A DNA stretch of 6,503 nt from Acetobacteraceae bacterium (GCA_003133265.1 PKWQ01000064.1:1-6503); one strand, 5' to 3'; counted from the first letter of the stretch, positions 1-6,444 are shown. Numbers and translations are program-made. The notes: generated by a model not told the origin, from the letters alone.

Positions 1-1
1 A

Positions 2-26
2 CGCCGATCCCACGGGGGGATCGGCG
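2..26 (-). terminator. Hairpin, possible tRNA-Lys transcript terminator
   Basis: A perfect 10-bp inverted repeat (CGCCGATCCC paired with GGGATCGGCG) encloses a 5-base loop. It lies about 85 bases downstream, on the minus strand, of the 3' end of the tRNA-Lys fragment, so it could have terminated the original tRNA transcript. Any T-tract would fall just outside the window, so intrinsic termination cannot be confirmed. It could equally belong to a convergent gene further left. Confidence 0.45.
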
Positions 27-64
27 GCATCCGGGGGCGATTTCGGGGGAAGGGCGTGGGACGC

Positions 65-90
65 GCCGCCGCCCCGCGCGCGGCGGCGGC
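65..90 (-). terminator. GC-only hairpin downstream of tRNA fragment
   Basis: A 9-bp perfect stem (GCCGCCGCC with GGCGGCGGC) closes an 8-base CG loop, 20 bases downstream of the tRNA 3' end on the minus strand. No T-run follows on the minus strand. It may be a processing or pausing structure, or simply a by-product of the CG-repeat composition. No coding signal is seen in 1-109. Confidence 0.3.
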
Positions 91-109
91 AGAAAACCGA
101 TGGAACGCT

Positions 110-159
110 TGGTGAGCCCGGTGGGACTCGAACCCACGGCCCCAAGATTAAAAGCCTTG
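110..159 (-). tRNA. 3' fragment of tRNA-Lys(TTT), positions 27-76
   Basis: Read on the minus strand this has, in order: an anticodon stem (CAAGG/TCTTG), the anticodon loop CTTTTAA with anticodon TTT, a 5-base variable region, a T arm (GTGGG, loop TTCGAGT, CCCAC), the 3' acceptor strand CGGGCTC, discriminator A and encoded CCA. It is exactly the 50 bases expected for tRNA positions 27 to 76. The D arm and the 5' acceptor strand (which would read GAGCCCG) are absent upstream; an SRPBCC coding remnant lies there instead. The innermost stem pair is a G-U, so the 5' stem strand may already come from the other recombination partner. This is the usual signature of a tRNA 3' end displaced by an integrated element. 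It cannot make a working tRNA. Confidence 0.85.
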
Positions 160-164
160 GGGCC
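138..164. other. Putative attachment-site core in tRNA-Lys
   Basis: GGCCCCAAG (138-146) and CTTGGGGCC (156-164) form a perfect 9-bp inverted repeat around a 9-base spacer that contains the anticodon loop. The tRNA fold explains only the inner 5 bp; the outer 4 bp on the right come from non-tRNA sequence. Tyrosine integrases commonly exchange strands at tRNA anticodon or T loops, binding symmetric arms 7 to 9 bases apart, and this site fits. I infer the crossover lies within 147-155. The partner site is outside the window. Confidence 0.6.
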
Positions 165-264
165 GCCAAATCGCTTCGTAGACCTCCTGCCACGGTCGGT
201 TGATAGAGATGCTGATCATCCGAGCATCAAGCATGTCGATCTCCAGTCCTCTTATGTTCGCCAT
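148..264 (-). pseudogene. N-terminal remnant of SRPBCC-family protein
   Basis: An ATG at 264 opens a 38-codon frame that stops inside the tRNA anticodon loop (TAA, 148-150). The segment ISINRPWQEVYEAIWRP resembles the first beta strand and helix of SRPBCC (START-like, polyketide-cyclase-type) ligand-binding proteins, where a pattern such as RP..EVY is followed by an aromatic-Pro-x-Trp motif. That family normally runs about 140-150 residues, so roughly three quarters are missing. The frame loses similarity at the junction, near 155-163, and its last residues (QGF) are encoded by the attachment core. The gene lies downstream of the tetR-like gene on the same strand and may once have been its regulatory partner. 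Family assignment rests on a short stretch remembered from the family, so it is moderate. Confidence 0.55.
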
Positions 265-357
265 TTCAAGCTGCAGGCGCGGAAATTTCTTGCCTGTTCG
301 TCAAGCTGTTCGGCGTGGCCGCCGCTGGGCAGGGCAGAAGGCACGATCATGAAACGA

Positions 358-385
358 CGGTTGATCCGGTGCGCCGGATCAACCG
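358..385 (-). terminator. Terminator hairpin after the TetR gene
   Basis: A perfect 12-bp inverted repeat (CGGTTGATCCGG with CCGGATCAACCG) encloses a 4-base loop and begins 8 bases after the TetR stop codon. On the minus strand it is followed by TCGTTTCAT, only a weak T-rich stretch. Position, stem length and tight loop support a terminator, or a partial attenuator that limits read-through into the SRPBCC remnant. Bases 265-357 hold no recognisable gene. Confidence 0.6.
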
Positions 386-393
386 GCCGCCGG

Positions 394-1101
394 TCACCGC
401 AGGAGATCGCCCTGCCCAGTCGGACGCGGCGGGGAGGTCGATAACGGCGGCTGTGCCCTGACATCGGATCCGCCCGGAAAAGGCTGGTTGGGCTTACGGT
501 TCGGCGGCGCGATTGCCCGGACAGCCGCGGCCGCGAGAACCGGGAGCCATCCTACGGAGCTTTCGCGGTTATTGGATGCCGCGCCGGCGAAAGGCATCGC
601 GGCACACATCGCTGGTGCCAGGATAACCGCATAGAGCTGGGTGGACGTGAGAGGCGCGACGGTGTTCGCGTGGACGAGCGGCTCGGCCCAGGTAGCCAAG
701 ACCCGCGCGAGGCGTTGCTGCATGCCGTCCATCCGGTCTTGCGCCTGCTTCGACGTGTAGGCCGCCAACACAGCAATCAGGCTCGGATCGTGCGGAAACG
801 CCTCGACCCACGCGAGGCAGTCAGACAGCAGAGTCCGGATGGCGGCGGACGGGTCTGTTCCGTAACCGCCGAGGGCCGCCTCGGCAACGGCGATCAGGCG
901 GTCCACCAGATTGTCGTGAACCGCGGCGGCAAGCCGGGGTTTGTCGCCGAAGTAGTGGGTGATGCTGCCGACAGCAGCACCCGAGGCCTTGGCGATCATG
1001 GCAAGCGTAGTGCCCTCAACGCCCTTCTCCGCGAACAGCGTTGCTGCGGCGGTCAGGATACGCGCCCGCTTGATCGGGCTGTCGCGGTTCGAGCTGGTCA
1101 T
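394..1101 (-). CDS. TetR/AcrR-family transcriptional repressor
   Basis: This 235-residue protein has the family's N-terminal three-helix DNA-binding domain at about residues 12-55: ILTAAATLFAEKG, then the HTH TTLAMIAKASGAAVGSITHYF, ending in the characteristic HYF/YYF-type motif and K54. Residues 60 to about 195 are helical and form the ligand-binding and dimerisation domain, which is too divergent to name a ligand. The last 35 or so residues are Pro/Arg-rich and look like a disordered tail, making the protein slightly longer than the usual 190-220. The ATG at 1101 is chosen because the HTH begins about 10 residues later. No Shine-Dalgarno is seen just upstream. A palindrome within 15-40 bases of the start suggests autorepression. 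It is divergent from the small-ORF/HTH/recombinase genes, so it may also control them. The effector is unknown. Confidence 0.9.
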   Translation of the reverse strand: MTSSNRDSPIKRARILTAAATLFAEKGVEGTTLAMIAKASGAAVGSITHYFGDKPRLAAAVHDNLVDRLIAVAEAALGGYGTDPSAAIRTLLSDCLAWVEAFPHDPSLIAVLAAYTSKQAQDRMDGMQQRLARVLATWAEPLVHANTVAPLTSTQLYAVILAPAMCAAMPFAGAASNNRESSVGWLPVLAAAAVRAIAPPNRKPNQPFPGGSDVRAQPPLSTSPPRPTGQGDLLR

Positions 1102-1113
1102 TGGGTGAGGCTA

Positions 1114-1141
1114 TAGAATTTCGTTCTAGTTTTAAATTCTA
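1114..1141. promoter_or_regulatory. Nested palindrome, probable TetR operator
   Basis: TAGAATTT (1114-1121) and AAATTCTA (1134-1141) form a perfect 8-bp inverted repeat with a 12-base spacer. A second, overlapping pair, TAGAA (1114-1118) and TTCTA (1124-1128), is centred on 1121. The segment is strikingly AT-rich in GC-rich surroundings and lies 13-40 bases upstream of the TetR start. TetR-family repressors typically bind palindromes of about 15-30 bp in the intergenic region next to their own gene. A minus-strand TATAGC lies so close to the ATG that a leaderless transcript is possible. The same DNA probably holds the rightward promoter, but no clear -35/-10 pair could be assigned. Confidence 0.65.
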
Positions 1142-1179
1142 ATCTGGCCTCCGCCAGGTCGTGACGGAAGCCTGTGGGG

Positions 1180-1368
1180 ATGAGCAACCCCCCAGAAACC
1201 ATCCGATTCAGGCAGACGGCGACCGACCTCGGCAGGCCGCCTGCCAACACGTCTCCCGCCGGATCGCTGGTCTTGGAGCTCGTCCGCCTGCTCGCGCGTC
1301 AGGCCGCCGCCGAGTTCATGAGGATCTCCCCTTCCCCCGCAGCCACGATGGAACTCCCCCCGATATGA
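1180..1368 (+). CDS. Small protein of unknown function, coupled to HTH gene
   Basis: A 62-residue frame that I cannot assign to a named family. Its middle, residues about 31-48 (LVLELVRLLARQAAAEFM), is a likely amphipathic helix; the ends are Pro/Thr-rich and probably loose. There is no signal peptide or membrane segment. ATG 1180 is preferred because GGAAG (1166-1170) lies 9 bases upstream; an in-frame GTG at 1174 is the alternative. Its stop codon overlaps the next start as ATGA (1365-1368), which argues that it is translated and coupled to the HTH protein. I infer a role as accessory or partner to the recombination genes, from position only. Confidence 0.6.
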   Translation: MSNPPETIRFRQTATDLGRPPANTSPAGSLVLELVRLLARQAAAEFMRISPSPAATMELPPI

Positions 1369-1559
1369 TCAAACCGTCTCCGTCCGCCCGCCTGCCGCGG
1401 CTACTTTCCGTGCGCGATGTCGCCGATCGCTTTGGCGTATCGAGCAAGACGGTCAGTCGCTGGATCCAGCGCGGGCACCTGCATGTGCATCGCCTTGGAC
1501 GGCAAATCCGCATCGCCGAGGAGGACGCCGCCAACTTCATCGCGACGCACCGGAAGTGA
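1365..1559 (+). CDS. Excisionase-like HTH protein (MerR/HTH_17 type)
   Basis: This 64-residue protein is almost entirely one winged HTH domain. Residues 14-35 (LSVRDVADRFGVSSKTVSRWIQ) give the helix-turn-helix, followed by the wing RGHLHVHRLGRQIRI and a final helix EEDAANFI. This is the layout of excisionase/MerR-like 'helix-turn-helix domain-containing' proteins that act as recombination directionality factors or small regulators. The start ATG lies inside the ATGA overlap with the preceding gene and lacks its own Shine-Dalgarno, so translation is probably coupled. A longer reading from GTG 1161 in the same frame is less likely because the added residues are low-complexity and overlap the small coding frame. 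It sits 105 bases upstream of the tyrosine recombinases, which suggests it bends DNA for them or regulates them. A direct role in excision is inference. Confidence 0.85.
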   Translation: MIKPSPSARLPRLLSVRDVADRFGVSSKTVSRWIQRGHLHVHRLGRQIRIAEEDAANFIATHRK

Positions 1560-1579
1560 GGTCCGCTCAGGGCCTCGTA

Positions 1580-1594
1580 TGTCCTTGTTTGTCC
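1580..1594. repeat. 10-bp phased TGTCC repeats upstream of recombinase
   Basis: Two TGTCC direct repeats (1580-1584 and 1590-1594) are spaced exactly one helical turn apart in the 105-base gap between the HTH gene and the large recombinase gene. A related TGTCA lies at 1634-1638. Phased short repeats beside an integrase gene are typical of excisionase or integrase arm sites. The repeat is short and could be chance. Confidence 0.3.
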
Positions 1595-1664
1595 ATAGAA
1601 AATACCGTGCTCGGCAAAACTCCGGGTCGGAAATGTCATCTTTTCCAACCAGGAGTAACGGCTA

Positions 1665-3581
1665 ATGTCCTGCACCGTCACCAGCGTGCCTCCCAAGTCC
1701 CTTCGGGTCATCGAGCAGTTGGGCTTTCTGTTCGAGGAGCGGCCGGCTCAGCCGACCGCGATCCCCCAGCCCGCGATGGCGTTGGCCACGGAGGCCGAGC
1801 CGGCCGAGGTGGAGGACCCGCCGCCTGCGCCGTCGGCCGTCGTCGTGGCTACTACGGCCGACGCCGAGGCCGCTATGCTCGCACCTGCTCGGCGGCCCAA
1901 AACCCTGGCCGATGTTGCCGCCAATCTCCCACGCTGCATGTCGTCGCCGCGGAAGCTTGCCGAGGCCATGTCGGTCCTGCGCATGGTCGGGCGAGTGCTG
2001 GGCCGCCCGCTCGCCGATATCCCCGCCCATCCGACTGAGCTGCGCGTGCTTCTCGCCGACGCGGCACCGGCACTGGCCGGGATCAAGATGGCGCGCTGGA
2101 ATCGCATGCGCAGCTTGCTCATGGGCACGCTGGCAGCCGTCGGCATCAAGGTCATGCCCGGCCGCTCGACCGATGGATTGAGTCCGGCGTGGTGTGAACG
2201 GTTTAATAGCCTCCCCAACAAGAAGCTGCGCTATGGCCTGTCCCGCATTGTGAGCTACCTCAGCTCCCAGGGCATCGAGCCCGCCGCGGTCAACGCCATC
2301 AGCTTCGACCACTTCGCCGACGCGTTGCGCACCGCCAGCCTCCATCGCACCCCCGAGACGGCCATCCGCACCACGGCACGCTTGTGGACCGTCGCCGTGA
2401 ACCGCGTGCCCGGCTGGCCGCGCCTCACTCCCAAAGTGGACCCTACCGGCCACGCCTACGCGCTCGCGATGGACGCCTTCCCCACCAGCTTCGGGGAGGA
2501 TGCCGAGCCGTTTCTGGATCACTCCGGCAACCAGGATGTTCTGGCTGATGACTACGCGCCGTCGGTCAAACCCAGCACGGTGGCGATGCGGCGCAAGCAG
2601 ATCCTTCAGTGCGCCACGGCCCTGGTGCGCTCGGGCTTCCCGATCGAGCAGATCACCAGCCTCGCCATCCTCACCCAGCCGGCGAACGCCAAGGCCGCCC
2701 TGCGGTATTTGTTGAATCGCAAAGGTGGCACCACCACCCCCTATCTTGGGCAACAGGCGCAGCTTCTGCGCACTATCGGCAAACACTGGGTGAAGGCCGG
2801 CCCCGATCAGGTCACGGCATTGGCCGGGTTCACCGCGGGTCTGTCCACCAAAAAGCAGCGCGGCATGACGGAGAAGAACCGCAAGGGACTTCGCCAGTTC
2901 GACCTCGATGAGAATGTCCGGGCCCTCTTGCATATGCCTGCTTCTATATTCACGGCCCTCGGCAAGGAGGGGGCGATCGACCGGGGACACGCTCTGCGCG
3001 CCATGTTTGCCCTGGCGGTGCGATTGCTGATCGTCACGGCGCTGCGCATCGACAACCTCGCCGGCCTGGACATCGGCCGTCACCTTGTCGAGCACCGCCG
3101 CGGCCGCAGCCGCACGGTTCACATCGTCATCCCCCCGGAGGAGACCAAGACCAGCGTGCCCTTCGAGAAGGAACTGGCCGAGGGCACTGTCAGGCTGCTG
3201 GATATCTACATGAGCCGGTATCGCCCGCTGCTCTGTCCGGTCGATAGTCCCTGGCTGTTCCCGAATCACCTGGGTGGGCGCCGCTGCACGGTGACGTTTT
3301 CGACGGCGATCTCGAAGTTCATCCTACGCGAGGCCGGAGTGAAGATGAACGCGCACCTCTTCCGCTCTCTCGCCGTCAAATTGCACCACGCTCAGCACCC
3401 TGAAGATATCGAGACCCCGCGCCAATTGCTCGGTCACAAGACATCGGCCACGACGCTGAATGCGTATGCGGAACTCCGCACCGACGCGGCAAACAAGCGT
3501 TATGACGAGACCCTTGCGAAGCTGCTCGCGTTATACCAACCGCCTATCAAACCGCATGATGGCCGGGAGACGCGGCAATGA
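1665..3581 (+). CDS. Large tyrosine recombinase/integrase
   Basis: A 638-residue member of the tyrosine recombinase (phage integrase) family, which cut and rejoin DNA through a 3'-phosphotyrosine. The catalytic domain spans about residues 413-625. R461 (TALRIDNL) is the first catalytic Arg, K495 (EETKTSVP) the beta-hairpin Lys, H564 and R567 (AHLFRS) the HxxR pair, H591 (LLGHK) the second His, and Y601 (LNAYAEL) the nucleophile, 10 residues after H591 against the more usual 9. The N-terminal 400 residues are much longer than in XerC/D or lambda Int; residues 27-77 are Ala/Pro-rich and probably a flexible linker, and the remainder should hold one or more helical core-binding domains. ATG 1665 is supported by AGGAG 9 bases upstream. 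The stop overlaps the next start (ATGA), so the two recombinases are co-translated. Its size recalls the larger partner in multi-recombinase modules such as Tn554 TnpB, but I do not claim orthology. Confidence 0.88.
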   Translation: MSCTVTSVPPKSLRVIEQLGFLFEERPAQPTAIPQPAMALATEAEPAEVEDPPPAPSAVVVATTADAEAAMLAPARRPKTLADVAANLPRCMSSPRKLAEAMSVLRMVGRVLGRPLADIPAHPTELRVLLADAAPALAGIKMARWNRMRSLLMGTLAAVGIKVMPGRSTDGLSPAWCERFNSLPNKKLRYGLSRIVSYLSSQGIEPAAVNAISFDHFADALRTASLHRTPETAIRTTARLWTVAVNRVPGWPRLTPKVDPTGHAYALAMDAFPTSFGEDAEPFLDHSGNQDVLADDYAPSVKPSTVAMRRKQILQCATALVRSGFPIEQITSLAILTQPANAKAALRYLLNRKGGTTTPYLGQQAQLLRTIGKHWVKAGPDQVTALAGFTAGLSTKKQRGMTEKNRKGLRQFDLDENVRALLHMPASIFTALGKEGAIDRGHALRAMFALAVRLLIVTALRIDNLAGLDIGRHLVEHRRGRSRTVHIVIPPEETKTSVPFEKELAEGTVRLLDIYMSRYRPLLCPVDSPWLFPNHLGGRRCTVTFSTAISKFILREAGVKMNAHLFRSLAVKLHHAQHPEDIETPRQLLGHKTSATTLNAYAELRTDAANKRYDETLAKLLALYQPPIKPHDGRETRQ

Positions 3582-4654
3582 GCCGGGGCAGCAAGCCGGA
3601 CGACAGCTGCCTCCGCATCGATGAATGGCCCGAAGCTGACCGTGCCGCTTGGCGGGCCGCACAGCAGCCGCGCGACCCCTTGGAGCCGAAGGTGGGCTAT
3701 GCCAGCCGATGGAAGCCCACGACACAGAAGCTGATCGAGGCGGGCTATGGCAGCTGGCTGGCATGGTTGGCGCAAGCCGGCCACCTTAAGCAAAGCAGCG
3801 CCATAGCCAGCCGGACGACCAGCGCGCACGTCCGGGCCTATCTGGACATGCTGGAAGCCTCTGGCCTGGCCCCTTACACCATCGCGCTGCGTATGCAGAA
3901 CTTGGGCAACGCGCTCCGCGCCATCGCGCCGGACCAGGAGTGGGAGCGGGTGCTACGTGCTTCGGGCCGGATCCACTGCCGCGCCGCGCCCACCCGCGAC
4001 CGCGCGGCGATCCTTCAGCCCGCCGAGGACGTGCTCATGCTTGGCCACGATATGATGCATGCCGCCGAGCATGACCGGTTCGGGACCGACCGGGATCGCG
4101 CCACTCTGTTCCGCGACGGATTGATCATCACGGTGCTGGTCCATCGGCCACTGCGCAGCCGGAATTTCCATTCCCTCAGAATCGGCAAGGAGCTCCATCG
4201 GCGGGCGGAGACCTGGTTCCTGGCGATCGACAAGTCAGAGACAAAGTCGGGCAATTATTTCGCGACCTTCTGGCCGGTGGCCCTGGCGCAGGCAATGGAG
4301 CACTATATTTCGGTGCACCGGCCGGCTCTGCTCGCATCCAGCCGCAAGAACCTGCCCCCCACGGACATACTCTGGATTTCCAACCACGGCACGCCGATGA
4401 CCGCCAGTGCCATCGCCTTCCAGGTCAAAAGCCGAACCGAGGCGCAGTTCGGCAAGCCGATCAATCCGCATAGCTTCCGACACCTCGCCGCCACTACCAT
4501 CGCCACGGCTGATCCCGAGGGTGTAATGGACATCCAGGGGGTCCTCGGTCATGCCTCCCCGGCAGCCGGCGAGAAATACTACAATAAGGCCAAGATGGTC
4601 GATGCGGGGCGGCGGTATCAACAGACCCTGGATTCGTGGGGAGATGAACCGTGA
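3578..4654 (+). CDS. Second tyrosine recombinase/integrase
   Basis: A 358-residue tyrosine recombinase of usual length. Residues about 45-140 form a helical core-binding (SAM-like) domain; the catalytic domain follows. R193 (HRPLRSRN) is the first Arg, K223 (SETKSG) the Lys, H298 and R301 (PHSFRHLAAT) the HxxR pair, H325 (LGHASP) the second His, and Y334 the likely nucleophile, at the standard 9-residue distance; Y335 is adjacent. The first Arg sits in HRPLR rather than the common TGLR, a small departure. GGGAG lies 8 bases before the ATG, which overlaps the upstream stop by four bases. The two enzymes probably work together, as in two- and three-recombinase modules (bipartite modules, recombinases in trio, Tn554). 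Here no third tyrosine recombinase follows. Confidence 0.9.
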   Translation: MSRGSKPDDSCLRIDEWPEADRAAWRAAQQPRDPLEPKVGYASRWKPTTQKLIEAGYGSWLAWLAQAGHLKQSSAIASRTTSAHVRAYLDMLEASGLAPYTIALRMQNLGNALRAIAPDQEWERVLRASGRIHCRAAPTRDRAAILQPAEDVLMLGHDMMHAAEHDRFGTDRDRATLFRDGLIITVLVHRPLRSRNFHSLRIGKELHRRAETWFLAIDKSETKSGNYFATFWPVALAQAMEHYISVHRPALLASSRKNLPPTDILWISNHGTPMTASAIAFQVKSRTEAQFGKPINPHSFRHLAATTIATADPEGVMDIQGVLGHASPAAGEKYYNKAKMVDAGRRYQQTLDSWGDEP

Positions 4655-4671
4655 TGATGCTTTGTGAAGTC

Positions 4672-4707
4672 GGCTCGGATCTGCTTGCATCGGGCCCCCC
4701 GAGCCCG
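4672..4707 (+). terminator. Hairpin between the tyrosine and serine recombinase genes
   Basis: The 100-base gap after the second tyrosine recombinase contains GGCTCGG (4672-4678) complementary to CCGAGCC (4699-4705), and an alternative, tighter hairpin CGGGC (4691-4695) with GCCCG (4703-4707). The two structures share bases and cannot form together. No T-tract follows; the downstream DNA is pyrimidine-rich (CTGCCTCTTCTCTC). It may be a weak terminator or an expression-lowering leader for the serine recombinase. Confidence 0.35.
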
Positions 4708-4754
4708 GCAACCTCACAATCTGCCTCTTCTCTCATCATTCGGAGTCGCCCTTG

Positions 4755-6444
4755 ATGCGCGTCGTCATCTACGCCCGTTACAGCACCGAGCTTCAGAGCG
4801 CAGCGTCGGTCGACGATCAGGTGCGAATCTGTAAGGAGTTCGTCAGCCGCGAGGGTTGGGAGCTCGCGCAGATCTTCCAGGACCGTGCGCTTAGTGGCGC
4901 GACGACGCTGCGCCCGGGCTACCAGGCGCTACTCGCCGGAGCGCGGGATGGCAGGTTCGATATCGTCATAGCCGAGGCGCTCGACCGGTTGAGCCGCGAC
5001 CAGGAGGACATAGCCGCCATCTTCAAGCGGCTGCGCTTCGCCGGCATCAAGATCGTTACCCTCTCCGAGGGCGAGATCAGCGAACTGCATGTCGGGCTGA
5101 AGGGCACGATGAACGCGCTGTTCCTCAAGGATCTGGCGGACAAGGTGCGGCGCGGTCTGCGGGGTCGGGTGGAGCATGGCAAGTCGGGCGGCGGCAACGC
5201 CTATGGCTACGATGTCGTGAAGCGGTTTGACGCCGACGGCGAGCCGGTGCGCGGCGATCGCACGATCAACCAGGCCGAGGCCGAGGTGGTGCGCGGCATC
5301 TTCCGCGACTACGCCGCCGGCGTGTCGCCGCGACAGATCGCCCTGCGGCTGAACCAGCGCGGCATTCCCGCACCCCGCTGCGGGGCCGTGGGGTGCGAGC
5401 ACGATCAACGGCAATCGAGCGCGCGGCACCGGCATCCTCAACAACGAGCTTTATGTCGGCCGCTCAGTGTGGAACCGACTGCACTACGGCAAGGATCCGG
5501 AGACCGGCCGACGGCGCTCGTTCGCCAATGCCGCCGGTGCCGTGATCACCGTCCCTGTGCCGGAGCGCCGCGTCGTCTCCGACGAGCTGTGGGAGGCAGC
5601 CAAGGCCCGCCAGAAGGCCATGGACGGCATTGCCAGCAAGACACCGGCGGCGGCAGCGGCGGCCCATCCTGCCCCATTCTGGTCGAAACAACGGCCGCGC
5701 TATCTCTTCTCGGGGCTGATGTGCTGCGACGAGTGCGGCGGCGGCTTTTCCAAAATCAGCGCCCAGCATTTCGGTTGCTCGACGGCGCGCAACAAGGGCG
5801 CCACGGCCTGCGGCAACAAACTGTCGATCCGCCGGGATGTGCTCGAGCAGACTGTCCTGGACGGGCTGCGGCATCGGCTGATGGCCCCCGACCTGTTCAA
5901 GGTCTTCGTGTCGGAGTTCACCACCGAGTGGAACCGACTGCAGGCCGCTTCTGCCGGCGACATCACTGCCCGCGAGGCCGAATACGGCCGCGTCAAGCGG
6001 CAGGTCGAGCGGCTGGTGGATGCGCTGGTCAACGGCACGCCGCCGGCGGCAGTCAATGATCGGCTCACCGCGCTGGAGGCGCGACGCCTGGCACTGGAAG
6101 CGGAGATGGCGGCATCGGTGGCACCGGCACCACGGCTGCACCCCAGCCTCGCCGAGGTCTACCGCCAGAGGGTGGCCGAACTGGCCGAGGCGTTGTCCCG
6201 TGAGGACGCATCCGAGGCCCGGGAGCTGGTGCGCGGTCTGGTGGATGCGATCCTGCTGGTGCCGGAGGACGGACATCTGCGGGTTGAGGTGCGCGGCGAG
6301 CTTGCCGCGATTTTGTCGCTGGCATCTGCCGGGAACGCAAAAAGCGCCGGCCAGGAGGCCGACGCTTTGAGTGAGCAAGTCAAGATGGTTGCGGGGACAC
6401 GCAACCGACGATCACATCATTCGACCGTCGCCATTTGGCCGTGA
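4755..6444 (+). pseudogene. Large serine recombinase, single-base frameshift
   Basis: If read across one extra base, this encodes about 562 residues of a large serine recombinase, the class that includes phage integrases and conjugative-element recombinases. The resolvase domain spans residues 1 to about 135. S10 (YARYST) is the nucleophile, R8 and R24 flank it, and R78/R81 lie in ALDRLSRDQED. The recombinase domain follows (about 150-300), then a zinc ribbon with C324, C327, C341 and C352, then long C-terminal helices with coiled-coil character (around EAEYGRVKRQVERL). ATG 4755 is preferred to TTG 4752, with GGAG 9 bases upstream. The frame breaks between 5379 and 5388: before it reads GIPAPR, after it WGASTINGN and ILNNELYVGR, a conserved continuous stretch in this family. 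An extra G in the GGGG run at 5382-5385 is the simplest cause. It is either a recent inactivation or a sequencing error, since both halves look otherwise intact. Confidence 0.85.

Noticed and set aside
100..444. A 114-residue plus-strand frame across the tRNA fragment
   Set aside because: Its start is the tRNA 3' end read on the wrong strand (the GLEPTAPRL string is the usual product of translating a tRNA antisense).
252..464. A 70-residue minus-strand frame overlapping the TetR tail, the hairpin and the SRPBCC start
   Set aside because: It spans a terminator hairpin, has no motif, and overlaps two better-supported frames.
1161..1364. N-terminal extension of the HTH protein from GTG 1161
   Set aside because: The extra 68 residues are low-complexity, and the overlapping +1 frame from 1180 has a better ribosome binding site and an exact ATGA overlap.
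1662..3269. A 535-residue open frame on the minus strand opposite the large tyrosine recombinase
   Set aside because: It is Gly/Arg/His-rich with no recognisable motif, and it lies exactly opposite a gene with a full catalytic set and a good ribosome binding site. It is a GC-bias shadow.
5392..6059. Continuation of the serine recombinase in its original frame after the break
   Set aside because: The residues turn to low-complexity Arg/Gly/Ala with no family similarity, while the +1 frame restores conserved motifs.
5464..6378. A 304-residue open frame on the minus strand opposite the serine recombinase
   Set aside because: It has no motif and is explained by high GC at third codon positions of the gene on the other strand.
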